A stretch of DNA of 10,350 nucleotides. Origin: Coleofasciculus sp. S288. Its GTDB lineage: Bacteria > Cyanobacteriota > Cyanobacteriia > Cyanobacteriales > Coleofasciculaceae. Below, piece after piece: positions 1 through 6,464 of this stretch. The translations under genes were made by a program, and so were the position numbers. The stretch spans positions 1 through 10,350 of the forward strand of contig JAIUYC010000056.1 of assembly GCA_020216575.1 (NCBI GenBank). The letters run 5' to 3'. The notes under the pieces are model-generated. The model saw only the letters and a list, made by a program, of their open reading frames with translations, had not been told where the DNA came from and made no database searches. Numbering within the stretch: position 1 is the first letter of the stretch; each line of letters starts with the position of its first letter.

Positions 1-1
1 A

Positions 2-937
2 GAAAAGTTTCGGCTGTTCGTACCCGAACAATATCTGGAGCGTATTGCTCCTAAAGGTGTCGAATCAATTCAGTTGGGAAACGCCAGGGAAGAAGAAATC
101 ACTGTTTTGTTCTGTGATATTCGGGGCTTTACTGCCATTGCTGAATCCCAATCTGCAAGGGAAACCTTTAGTTGGCTCAATGTTTTCTTTACCCAAATGA
201 GTCGAGCAATCGCCACTCATCACGGCTTTATTGATAAATTCCTGGGGGATGCACTCTTAGCCGTCTTTGATCGCCCCGAAACTCATGCAGCAGATGCCCT
301 TCAGGCGGGAGTGGCAATGCTGCAAAGCCTGAGACAATTTAATCGCGATCGCCACCAGTACAATCTGGAAACACCGATTAGTATTGGCATTGGCATTCAC
401 ACCGGTCTTGGCTTAATCGGTACCGTTGGCTCAGACAATCGCATGGATTCAACGGTAATTGGCGATGTCGTAAACACGGCAGCACGGCTGGAGGAATTGA
501 CCAAACTTTATGGCTGTTCCATCCTAGCTAGTGATACGACTATGGATTGGGTCTGGACAAATTCCAAAAACTCTAAGTTAGAACTTCAAAGCAAAGGCGA
601 GTTGGCTTCCTCTCGTCCGCCCATATCCTATTACAGCCGATGGGTTGACCGCGTAACGCCTCGTGGAAAACGCATCGTTCTCGAGCTTTACGAAATTTTG
701 GGAACATCAGTTCAACCGCTTGATAGAGCGAAACTGCAATCTCTATCTTTTTACAATGTTGCCATTCAGGCATGGAAGCAAGACGACTTTGCTCGTGCCT
801 TAGGATATTTCCAGCAGGTACTCGAACAAAATTCTGCCGACACCGTTGCGAGGCACTACGTGGAACGTTCTCAAGCTCGACTGGGGTTAGCGCCTCAGGA
901 GCAAACGATATCGTGGGATGGTTTCATAGCAGGCTAA
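2..937 (+). CDS. class III adenylate cyclase, 3' part (5' end outside window)
   Basis: Catalytic part of a class III nucleotidyl cyclase making cAMP from ATP. The frame is open to the left edge (311 codons visible). The TTG at 74 is internal, because the upstream residues (FVPEQYLERIAPKG) belong to the linker usual before cyanobacterial cyclase domains. In fragment numbering, metal-binding aspartates are D39 (FCDIRGF) and D83 (KFLGDA), the adenine-contacting lysine is K79, and the transition-state pair is N158 and R162 (VNTAAR). The second purine-specifying position is Thr151 (STVIGD) instead of Asp, the pattern of class IIIb enzymes such as CyaC, several of which respond to bicarbonate; that response is inferred here. 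Residues 246-304 look like a TPR repeat (AIQAWKQDDFARALGYFQQ). The sensor part lies upstream and is unseen. It is convergent with the tautomerase gene, 44 bp away. Confidence 0.9.
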   Translation, partial: EKFRLFVPEQYLERIAPKGVESIQLGNAREEEITVLFCDIRGFTAIAESQSARETFSWLNVFFTQMSRAIATHHGFIDKFLGDALLAVFDRPETHAADALQAGVAMLQSLRQFNRDRHQYNLETPISIGIGIHTGLGLIGTVGSDNRMDSTVIGDVVNTAARLEELTKLYGCSILASDTTMDWVWTNSKNSKLELQSKGELASSRPPISYYSRWVDRVTPRGKRIVLELYEILGTSVQPLDRAKLQSLSFYNVAIQAWKQDDFARALGYFQQVLEQNSADTVARHYVERSQARLGLAPQEQTISWDGFIAG

Positions 938-981
938 GCCATAGCTGAGAATGAGGTGGAGATGGGAAGATGAGGGAATGG

Positions 982-1335
982 TTAACCAAACGTTGAGCTA
1001 TTCCACCCCCACATTGAACCTTTAGCGTCGGCGAACTCGATGTAAACTCGGTTGATAGGTACACCAAGCTTTTCATTAATTACCTGACAAAAGTCTTGAC
1101 TCATTGCCTTCGTTTGCGCTGGACTCATAGTGCCAACGCTTTTGATCTCTAGGTAGCACACTGGCTCAGTTGTACCAGCGAATGTCATTGCTACATCTGG
1201 CTCAAACGCCGTCATCACATACGACTTAGGCTTACCCAGATGCTTTGCCAACTTAGCCGAAAGGGACTTAAGCAATCCTTCAACAGCACTGGCTTCCGGG
1301 GTAGATACAGACGTTTGCACTTTAATCAAAGGCAT
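982..1335 (-). CDS. MIF-family protein / phenylpyruvate tautomerase
   Basis: A 117-residue member of the macrophage migration inhibitory factor superfamily, a small trimeric cytoplasmic keto-enol tautomerase. The length matches MIF (about 115). The sequence starts MPLIKV, so removal of Met exposes the catalytic N-terminal proline. The GKP motif near residues 34-36 includes the lysine equivalent to MIF Lys32. The C-terminal block RVYIEF...GWNSSTFG is very close to MIF's RVYINY...GWNNSTFA. The start has a ribosome binding site AGGAA (complement of 1342-1346) six bases upstream. It follows the flavin reductase gene by 24 bp, so the two are probably co-transcribed. The physiological substrate in cyanobacteria is not known to me. 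Family assignment is firm; the substrate is not. Confidence 0.93.
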   Translation of the reverse strand: MPLIKVQTSVSTPEASAVEGLLKSLSAKLAKHLGKPKSYVMTAFEPDVAMTFAGTTEPVCYLEIKSVGTMSPAQTKAMSQDFCQVINEKLGVPINRVYIEFADAKGSMWGWNSSTFG

Positions 1336-1359
1336 AATTTGTTCCTAGCGGTAACGTTC

Positions 1360-1839
1360 TCATCCGCCATATTGCCAGCTAGTTTCTTCCAATCGAAGTT
1401 GTTCGCCCTCTCGATGAACGCCGGAGGCAATTACTTCTCCAACAAAAACGGTATGGTCGCCTTCTTCTACTGCACCGACGACTCTGCACTCGATGTATCC
1501 GAGTGAGTCAGAAATGATCGGACAACCGGTTTCTCCTGTATAGAATTCCACGTCCTCAAACCGATTACCAACGCGGCGCAGCGGCTGAAAGAACTTTTGG
1601 GCGAGGTCTTTTTGTTCTTTGCCCAAAAAGCTAATGGCAAAGACCCCGCTATTCTTGATCATTTGGTAGGACGTATGAGATTTGTTGACACAGTTAACGA
1701 CCTGTGGTGGCTTAAAGGAAGATTGCATTAACCAACTCGCCGTAAACCCGTTAATATTTTCTCCGTCCTTAACGCCACAGATATAGATTCCGTGAGGAAT
1801 CTTACGCAGCATTGTCTTTTTTGATTGTTCGTCTAGCAA
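1360..1839 (-). CDS. flavin reductase-like FMN-binding protein
   Basis: A 159-residue flavin reductase-like protein, the split-barrel domain that binds FMN and typically passes electrons from NAD(P)H to free or bound flavin. The FMN-binding region spans roughly residues 29-85 (NGFTASWLMQSSF, then SHTSYQMIKNSGVFAISFL, then AQKFF). The C-terminal part (CRVVGAVEEGDHTVFVGEV) is the usual last barrel strands with the conserved D-H. The start is taken as TTG at 1839. The residues LDEQSKKTMLRKIPHGIY match the normal N-terminus of this family, and a purine-rich AGGTAGG lies just upstream, while the ATG at 1812 has no ribosome binding site. It is first in a likely two-gene unit with the tautomerase. 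A partner monooxygenase is not present in the window, so its physiological role is open. Confidence 0.88.
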   Translation of the reverse strand: MLDEQSKKTMLRKIPHGIYICGVKDGENINGFTASWLMQSSFKPPQVVNCVNKSHTSYQMIKNSGVFAISFLGKEQKDLAQKFFQPLRRVGNRFEDVEFYTGETGCPIISDSLGYIECRVVGAVEEGDHTVFVGEVIASGVHREGEQLRLEETSWQYGG

Positions 1840-1923
1840 GGGTCTACCTACCTTTCAACGTCCGACACAGCTTAAGTTTACAACCTTCTTAGTCTCTAAA
1901 CCTCAGCCCCTAGCCCCTTGTCC

Positions 1924-2325
1924 TTAGGATTGCCTTTTGCGCTTAAAAACGTGCCTGATTTGACCCAGAATTCCTTGACCCTTAAAGTTGTCCTTGAATT
2001 TCTTAAATTCACCCGCATCTAACCATACTCCATTGCAATTGGGGCATTTTTCATACCAGATACAGTGCTGGTCAATATCAACCATGCGAATCATTTGGCG
2101 ATCGCATCGAGGACAGTCAACCTCTCCAGTTATTTTATCGAGCCGATCGCCCGTTTGCGGGTCACCCACATCAAGGCTCTCAGACCCCTGAACAACTTTT
2201 AGTGTTTCTGCCTCAAAGGAATCAAACCACATCCCTTTGCAGTAGAGACAGCGGTCTACTTCAATTCCGGCACAGAGAACTTGTTCTAAGCGTCCTCCGC
2301 ATTTGGGGCAGATTGTGAGCTTCAT
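1924..2325 (-). CDS. zf-TFIIB domain protein with two zinc ribbons
   Basis: A 133-residue cytoplasmic protein with two tandem zf-TFIIB-type zinc ribbons. The first uses C6-x2-C9 and C26-x2-C29 followed by KGMWFD. The second uses C71-x2-C74 and C94-x2-C97 followed by NGVWLDAGEF. The C-x2-C...C-x2-C-x-G-x-W-x-D pattern is the family signature. The last 25 residues are basic (FKRKRQS) and may bind nucleic acid or membrane; this is a guess from charge. The function of these small bacterial proteins is largely undetermined. No good Shine-Dalgarno precedes the ATG. It lies 84 bp upstream of the flavin reductase gene on the same strand, with no clear terminator between, so read-through is possible. 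Confidence 0.85.
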   Translation of the reverse strand: MKLTICPKCGGRLEQVLCAGIEVDRCLYCKGMWFDSFEAETLKVVQGSESLDVGDPQTGDRLDKITGEVDCPRCDRQMIRMVDIDQHCIWYEKCPNCNGVWLDAGEFKKFKDNFKGQGILGQIRHVFKRKRQS

Positions 2326-2438
2326 AAATTTTGCATGTTATGGCAAAAGGCGGAGGGTAGTGGTTCGACAGGCTCACCAATCGGGCAGAAGGGATACATA
2401 TTGACGGGTCGAGGTTTCAGGATTTCGCGAGAGTTAAG

Positions 2439-2454
2439 AGTCGCCTTGGCGACT
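2439..2454. repeat. short palindrome AGTCGCC-TT-GGCGACT
   Basis: A perfect inverted repeat with 7-bp arms and a 2-bp centre lies between cobM and the zinc-ribbon gene. No T-run follows on either strand, so it is unlikely to be an intrinsic terminator. It looks like one of the short interspersed palindromes common in cyanobacterial spacers. The rest of this 150-bp spacer holds no gene that I recognise. Confidence 0.55.
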
Positions 2455-2475
2455 GCTATGCACTCTATTTTCACG

Positions 2476-3357
2476 TTATCGAATTGGGCGAGAGGGGCGA
2501 AACAGGTGCGAGTGTTCGGGATGGTAGAGACGCGATCGCTCTAGCGTCTCAGACGTGGTGTTAAAATCTTTGCTATCTGTCGAGTACTTCTCTAAACCCG
2601 TCTTTCCTAAGGTTCTCAACGCTGGACTAATGACATAAAGTGTTGTCCGAATCAGATTCTCTTGTTGAGTAACTGCTGCCATTTTTTCCAAGGGGACTAG
2701 CCAGATTTTTTCATCCGACCAACCAATTCGGAAGCAAATAGCCACGGGGGTATCGGCTGAGTAATGGTCTAGCAGTTTGGCTTGCGCGTCTTCGATGTGG
2801 CGGGCGCTGAGGTAAAGGCACAAACTGGCTTGATGGGCAGCTAGAGATGCCAATTCTTCAGACTCCGGCACGGCTGAAGCACGACCACTAATGCGGGTGA
2901 GGATAATGGTTTGTACGAGTCCTGGCACCGTGAGTTCAACACCGAGTTTTGCGGCTGCCGCCTGGAATGCGCTGATACCAGGGATGACTTCAAAGGGAAT
3001 GTCAGCGTCAGTGAGGGCTTGTATTTGTTCGTGGATGGCACTGTAGAGGCTGAGGTCGCCCGAATGGAGGCGAACGACAGATTTTTGCGATCGCACCCGT
3101 TCGATCATCAAGGGTACAATCTCCTCAAGGGTTTTAGTTGCCGTGCGCACGATTTCAGCGTCAGGACGGACATCCTGCAACATCTGCTTCGGCACGAGGG
3201 AATCGGCAACGACAATCACATCCGCCCGTTGCAGAATTTTGTGCGCCTTAACCGTTAATAACTCAGGATCGCCTGGACCGGCACCCACGATGTAGACGAC
3301 TGGTGCTAAGGGAGGGAAAGAGGTTTCAAGCTGGGTAGAGTCCATAGACTGAGACAT
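2476..3357 (-). CDS. cobM: precorrin-4 C11-methyltransferase
   Basis: An SAM-dependent methyltransferase of corrin-ring synthesis: it methylates C11 of precorrin-4 (CbiF in the anaerobic route). The 293-residue protein shows the family blocks in order: the glycine-rich N-terminal loop VYIVGAGPGDPELLTVKA, VVRLHSGDLSLYSAI, VIPGISAFQAAAA, VPGLVQTIILTR, CLYLSARHIEDA and TPVAICFRIGWSDE. The end SRLYHPEHSHLFRP matches the typical CobM C-terminus. The stretch between LYVISPAL and SRLY (about 25 residues) seems low in conservation and contains a DNA palindrome. Two starts are possible, Met1 or Met5; neither has a strong ribosome binding site, and Met1 is kept. No other cobalamin gene is in the window, and I see no cobalamin riboswitch upstream. 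Confidence 0.93.
   Translation of the reverse strand: MSQSMDSTQLETSFPPLAPVVYIVGAGPGDPELLTVKAHKILQRADVIVVADSLVPKQMLQDVRPDAEIVRTATKTLEEIVPLMIERVRSQKSVVRLHSGDLSLYSAIHEQIQALTDADIPFEVIPGISAFQAAAAKLGVELTVPGLVQTIILTRISGRASAVPESEELASLAAHQASLCLYLSARHIEDAQAKLLDHYSADTPVAICFRIGWSDEKIWLVPLEKMAAVTQQENLIRTTLYVISPALRTLGKTGLEKYSTDSKDFNTTSETLERSRLYHPEHSHLFRPSRPIR
2527..2550. repeat. HIP1-containing palindrome inside cobM
   Basis: Arms GAGACGC (2527-2533) and GCGTCTC (2544-2550) are perfectly complementary and enclose most of a GCGATCGC octamer (2532-2539). The element lies in the 3' end of cobM and on the minus strand encodes the stretch ETLERSRL. It resembles palindromic repeats found between cyanobacterial genes, here accommodated in frame. 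Confidence 0.6.
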
Positions 3358-3404
3358 ATAACAAACTCGCCAAGAAATTTTGTAAGTTACCAGAAATCTT
3401 CCGG

Positions 3405-3484
3405 ATCTACCCCCTCTCCTTAGTAATAGAGAAGTGGTAGATGCACCCTGGTTCAGCTCTAGAGTTCGACTCTAGGGCTTTTTT
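3405..3484 (+). ncRNA. candidate small RNA: two hairpins plus terminator
   Basis: This stretch can fold into a compact RNA on the plus strand. A 5' hairpin has arms ATCTACC (3405-3411) and GGTAGAT (3436-3442) with inner CTCT/AGAG pairing. A short unpaired linker (GCACCCTGGTTC) follows, then an 11-bp terminator hairpin and a T-run. The layout of two stem-loops around a single-stranded linker resembles cyanobacterial small RNAs such as Yfr1, but the Yfr1 core motif is absent. No gene on the plus strand ends nearby that would need this terminator. I found no convincing promoter upstream. An alternative is that these hairpins belong to the cobM leader on the opposite strand. Confidence 0.35.
3455..3484 (+). 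terminator. rho-independent terminator, plus strand
   Basis: AGCTCTAGAGT (3455-3465), loop TCG, then ACTCTAGGGCT (3469-3479) pairs over 11 positions with one G-T wobble. It is followed immediately by six Ts (3479-3484). On the minus strand the hairpin is not followed by a T-run, so it terminates rightward transcription. The nearest flanking genes, cobM and lgt, are both on the minus strand. Confidence 0.6.
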
Positions 3485-3527
3485 CTTTATAGGTGTTTAT
3501 CGAATCCGTTTGAACAACCAGATTATC

Positions 3528-3589
3528 GTAGGGGCGGGTTTACCTATAGGTAAGCTATGTAGTGAGGATACTGATAAACCCGCCCCTAC
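3528..3589. repeat. long inverted repeat, 15-bp arms
   Basis: Arms GTAGGGGCGGGTTTA (3528-3542) and TAAACCCGCCCCTAC (3575-3589) are perfectly complementary across a 32-bp spacer. The outer GTAGGGGCG is shared with the palindrome at 7858, so both belong to a related family of cyanobacterial interspersed repeats. It lies between the end of lgt and the start of cobM and codes for nothing recognisable. Confidence 0.8.
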
Positions 3590-3649
3590 AGGTGTTAGGG
3601 TCATTGAACTGGATTTGATGGCAGTTACCACCTACCACTTAAAACCTGA

Positions 3650-4519
3650 TTAGGTATCCCACTGCTGCTTGTCTGCGGAGACAACATCTGGCAAGCGACG
3701 CCTAGCTAGATACAGCCATGCTAAACCGAGAAGTCCCAGAGCGATCGCACTCAAACTGACTAGTTGAGCGATGCGAAGGGGTCCGATCATCAGGCTATCG
3801 GTTCGCAGTCCCTCAATCCAGAATCGACCGAGACTATAAGCCACCATGTAAATAAGCGCCAAAGTCCCTACCTTTAGATGCGGTTGTTTTCGTAAATCTC
3901 GGAAGAACAACGTCATCAGTAACCCAAAAACCATCAAATTCCACAGGGATTCGTAGAGGAAGGTGGGATGGAAGTACTCATAATTAACCAATCCTGGAGG
4001 ACGCTGTTGTGGGGGAATGTAGAGTTTCCAGGGCAAATTTGTGGGACTGCCGAAGGCTTCGCTATTAAAGAAATTACCCCAACGCCCGATCGCTTGACCT
4101 AAAGCTAGGGAAGGAACAATTAAGTCGGCTAATAGCCAGACGGATACTTTCTGGATGCGAGAAAAAATTATCGCCGCCAAAGTGCCGCCTATGATTGCCC
4201 CGTGAATGGCAATGCCACCATGCCAAATCGCGATAATTTCTTGAGGGCGCTGGGCGTATTGTTCCCACTCGAATAGGACATAGTAGAGTCGGGCAGCAGG
4301 AATTGCTGCGATGACTAACCAGATTGCAAAATCACCGATGAGGTTAGGATCAACGTTACGGCGCTTTGCTAGGTACTGGGAAAGAGTAACTCCAATCAAC
4401 ACCGCTGAGGCAATTAAGAGACCATACCAGCGAATTGCGATCGGTCCCCATTCAAACAGAATCGGTCCTGGAGAAGTAAATTGAAACGCCAGCGTCAGAG
4501 GGGACATGGGTTGCAGCAT
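3650..4519 (-). CDS. lgt: prolipoprotein diacylglyceryl transferase
   Basis: An integral membrane enzyme that transfers diacylglycerol from phosphatidylglycerol to the lipobox cysteine of prolipoproteins, the first step of lipoprotein maturation. The 289-residue protein has several hydrophobic segments (for example [63 protein letters not shown]). The Lgt signature [15 protein letters not shown] has its conserved arginine at R146. The [14 protein letters not shown] block carries H100 and H106; the latter aligns with the essential His103 of E. coli Lgt. [14 protein letters not shown] near the C-terminus supplies the second conserved arginine region. Start at Met1 (4519) is preferred over Met5, since a weak GAGAG precedes it. 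It is monocistronic as far as can be seen. Confidence 0.95.
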   Translation of the reverse strand: MLQPMSPLTLAFQFTSPGPILFEWGPIAIRWYGLLIASAVLIGVTLSQYLAKRRNVDPNLIGDFAIWLVIAAIPAARLYYVLFEWEQYAQRPQEIIAIWHGGIAIHGAIIGGTLAAIIFSRIQKVSVWLLADLIVPSLALGQAIGRWGNFFNSEAFGSPTNLPWKLYIPPQQRPPGLVNYEYFHPTFLYESLWNLMVFGLLMTLFFRDLRKQPHLKVGTLALIYMVAYSLGRFWIEGLRTDSLMIGPLRIAQLVSLSAIALGLLGLAWLYLARRRLPDVVSADKQQWDT

Positions 4520-4542
4520 TCAACTCTCTATAGGGGGCGATT

Positions 4543-4582
4543 GAAGCTTGCTCATCAGGTCAGAGCCTGTTGGTCAAGCTTC
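4543..4582. repeat. inverted repeat upstream of lgt
   Basis: GAAGCTTG (4543-4550) and CAAGCTTC (4575-4582) are perfect complements, with an inner CAGG/CCTG stem (4556-4559, 4566-4569). It lies between the divergent lgt start and the tetR remnant. It could be an operator or leader hairpin for lgt or part of the decayed regulator's control region; nothing decides between these. Confidence 0.45.
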
Positions 4583-4617
4583 TGTTTAATTTTAGGTCGC
4601 CAGCGCACTGCTCTGAG

Positions 4618-4713
4618 ATAACGCAGCGAGACACCTATCATCACGGCGATTTACGTCAAGTTCTGCTCGACGCTGCTCTGGAACTGATTTCAGAACGCGA
4701 TGTCAGCGAGTTC
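4618..4713 (+). pseudogene. TetR-family regulator remnant (N-terminus only)
   Basis: About 32 codons encode TQRDTYHHGDLRQVLLDAAL and then ELISERDVSEF, the typical N-terminal helix of TetR regulators (YHHGDLR...LLDAALELI). The match stops at SEF, before the helix-turn-helix, so no DNA-binding domain remains. At 4714 the sequence changes into the end of a MITE-like element, and the frame runs through unrelated codons to a stop at 4786. No ATG or GTG sits at the expected start; the codon there is ATA (4618), and only a distant TTG is in frame. No ribosome binding site is visible. It is a relic, neighbouring lgt on one side and convergent with the methyltransferase gene on the other. The missing part of the gene is not elsewhere in the window. 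Confidence 0.75.
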
Positions 4714-4746
4714 AGGACTTACTCACAGATGCTACATCTGGTAGGG
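4714..4746 (+). mobile_element. single arm of a MITE-like element
   Basis: Twenty-two of the first 23 bases from 4714 match the inverted right end of the complete element at 7823-7912, reading AGGACTTAC-T-CACAGATGCTACA; GTAGGG follows four divergent bases later. The central palindrome and the opposite terminal repeat are missing, so this is a truncated copy. It begins exactly where tetR homology ends. Confidence 0.65.
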
Positions 4747-4773
4747 ACACGATACCAAAGTCCCCAGACTGTC

Positions 4774-5760
4774 TTATACAATCTGTAACTGTCCTCCATT
4801 AGAGATATGTGTCCACAACAAAGGAATGCAGGCCTTACAGATAGCCTCTACATGTCGATGATCCGTACCGCAGCACCCGCCAAGTACATTCAAGTTCTTC
4901 AATTTGTGCTTTAACTCACGGTACTGGCTGCCCAGTTCTTCGGGGTTGCCGTCATCAAGTTCTTCTGCCTCATCGAGTTCAGCATGACTCTTCGTAGAGG
5001 CATTGGCACGCAAACCTCGAATCCGCTCTAGCCAAGATTCATTGTCCGACAACACTTCCGCAAAGTGAGTTGGGTGGGCACAGTTAATCATGTAATAGGC
5101 AGGTGCATTGTGAGTGGCTATATCCACTTGCTCAATAGCCTCCTTGATCGGTTGACCTGTCGGCAAATTGCCATCTGTTTCAACTGTAAAAGAGATAACC
5201 ACTGGCATCCCTACAGATTGGGCGGCGCGGGTAATGCCAAGAGCCTCTTCGACATAAGTCATCGTAATTGCCGTGACCATATCTGCATCAGCATCCTGAA
5301 ACGCAGTAATTTGATTGAAGTGATACTGTTCTGCCTCATCCGCCGTCATTAAATCAGCAGGATTGTATCCATCTCCCCGAGGGCCAACACAGCCGCTAAT
5401 CACCATCTTCGATCGCTCCGTCTCATATTCATTCCGGATGTCATGAAGCAACTCAATTGACCGATGGTGAACACCCGCCAAAGCTTCTTGGGAGTAGCCC
5501 AGCTTCATTCCCCAGTCTGGATTTGCCCGCCAAGTTGCACTCTCAAGAATCAATCCGACTTGATAGTCTTTAGCGAGGGCAGCATAAGTGCGGAAATATT
5601 TCTCAAGTGCTTTTTCTCCCTCACGATGCTTCAATAAATCAAACGCAGCAAAATCCGGTAGATCTAACCCTTCACGAAAGATCAGCGTGGTTTCAATCCC
5701 TCCGTCCGTGAGGAACAAATCATTCGATAATTGGGGCAAATTATTTCTATACCGTGCCAT
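4774..5760 (-). CDS. homocysteine S-methyltransferase family protein
   Basis: A zinc-dependent methyltransferase of the MmuM/BHMT (pfam S-methyl_trans) family, which moves a methyl group from a donor such as S-methylmethionine or a betaine to homocysteine to give methionine. With the start at 5760 the protein has 328 residues. Visible features are the N-terminal DGGIETTLIF motif, ESATWRANPDWG, and the zinc ligands Cys227 (MINCAHP) and Cys296-Cys297 (GGCCGTD). The ATG at 5760 is preferred because AGGAG (complement of 5768-5772) lies seven bases before it, but only one base before the ATG at 5766. The C-terminus runs about 20 residues past the last family motif (CKACIPLLWTHISNGG). It follows the GNAT gene closely, so they are likely one transcript. 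The methyl donor cannot be told from sequence. Confidence 0.9.
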   Translation of the reverse strand: MARYRNNLPQLSNDLFLTDGGIETTLIFREGLDLPDFAAFDLLKHREGEKALEKYFRTYAALAKDYQVGLILESATWRANPDWGMKLGYSQEALAGVHHRSIELLHDIRNEYETERSKMVISGCVGPRGDGYNPADLMTADEAEQYHFNQITAFQDADADMVTAITMTYVEEALGITRAAQSVGMPVVISFTVETDGNLPTGQPIKEAIEQVDIATHNAPAYYMINCAHPTHFAEVLSDNESWLERIRGLRANASTKSHAELDEAEELDDGNPEELGSQYRELKHKLKNLNVLGGCCGTDHRHVEAICKACIPLLWTHISNGGQLQIV

Positions 5761-5795
5761 TTTCATTCTCCTGGTGTTAATAAGGTTGAGGGTCT

Positions 5796-6464
5796 TCAGT
5801 GCGGTTTACGTAACATGGGAAAGATGAGCGGTGATGTTCCAACCTGAATAGTACTGAGCAATTCAAAACCGTGTCGTTTATAGAGTGCAAGATTCGTTGG
5901 ATTCGAGGATTCTAGATAAGCAATAGTGCGATCGCGATCGCACTGTGTCAGCACATGCTCAAGCAAAGCTGAACCATAGCCTTTCCCCTGTCGAGTCGGC
6001 TCAACACCCATAAGCGGCAAATACCAATGCGGCTCACTTGGGTGGTAGTGTTCCATCTGTTCAAAAACTGCAAATACATCTGCTTGATGAGAATTAGGAA
6101 TACTACGTTGCAGGAGTTCAACCACGTTGAGTTCGTCTGGTTCACACTCGGGTGGAAACCACAGGGCTACTCCTGTATACTCATTAATGCGGTAGGCAGT
6201 TCCTTGTTTAAAAGCCCTGCCACCAAATGCCCTGACAAATTGTGGAAAATAGGTCAGGTATTGATGAGGATTCGGATACATCCAGCGCACCGCCGGATCG
6301 GCGCTAAAAGCTAAAATCAGCGCTGCAATTGCATCGTCTTGGTCGGATAGGGTTGCAATCTTGATGGATGAGGTTATTGGCTCAGTCTTGAGAGATTGAC
6401 CCCAGTATTTAGCTTTTGAAACTGAGGAATCGAGCGTTTTTGCTGTTAAGGGAAGTGCAGACAT
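5796..6464 (-). CDS. GNAT family N-acetyltransferase
   Basis: A 222-residue GCN5-related acetyltransferase, transferring an acetyl group from acetyl-CoA to an unknown amine. The acetyl-CoA loop is R158-Q-G-K-G-Y-G164 within LPLMGVEPTRQGKGYGSALLEHV. The later motif AYLESSNPTNLALYKRHGFELL is the usual GNAT end. The first 30 or so residues precede the domain and are not conserved by eye. No Shine-Dalgarno precedes the ATG. It lies upstream of the methyltransferase gene with about 30 bp between and diverges from the AraC-type regulator, which is a candidate controller. The DNA for CDRDR (5928-5941) contains two overlapping HIP1 octamers. The substrate is unknown. Confidence 0.88.
   Translation of the reverse strand: MSALPLTAKTLDSSVSKAKYWGQSLKTEPITSSIKIATLSDQDDAIAALILAFSADPAVRWMYPNPHQYLTYFPQFVRAFGGRAFKQGTAYRINEYTGVALWFPPECEPDELNVVELLQRSIPNSHQADVFAVFEQMEHYHPSEPHWYLPLMGVEPTRQGKGYGSALLEHVLTQCDRDRTIAYLESSNPTNLALYKRHGFELLSTIQVGTSPLIFPMLRKPH

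Noticed and set aside
74..937. Complete 287-residue cyclase starting with TTG at 74
   Set aside because: The frame stays open to the window edge, and the residues before it match the normal upstream linker of such cyclases, so the gene is truncated by the window.
2911..3258. Plus-strand open frame of 115 codons inside cobM
   Set aside because: It lies wholly antisense to a well-conserved enzyme, has no family resemblance and no ribosome binding site.
3431..3478. tRNA-like words (GTGGTAGATGCA, GAGTTCGACTC) before the T-run
   Set aside because: A proper T-arm with a 7-base loop does not pair, and no acceptor stem, anticodon arm or CCA-compatible end can be drawn. The hairpin reads better as a terminator.
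3358..3649. Cobalamin riboswitch upstream of cobM
   Set aside because: No B12-box-like core or the multi-stem layout of that riboswitch is visible on the minus strand; only the two hairpins and the long inverted repeat are there.
3441..3653. Plus-strand open frame of 70 codons between cobM and lgt
   Set aside because: It runs through the terminator hairpin and the inverted repeat, and its product resembles nothing.
5928..5941. Overlapping GCGATCGC octamers as a possible special site or start of a repeat array
   Set aside because: Two HIP1 sites overlapping by two bases are expected now and then in a HIP1-rich genome, and here they simply encode DRDR in the acetyltransferase.
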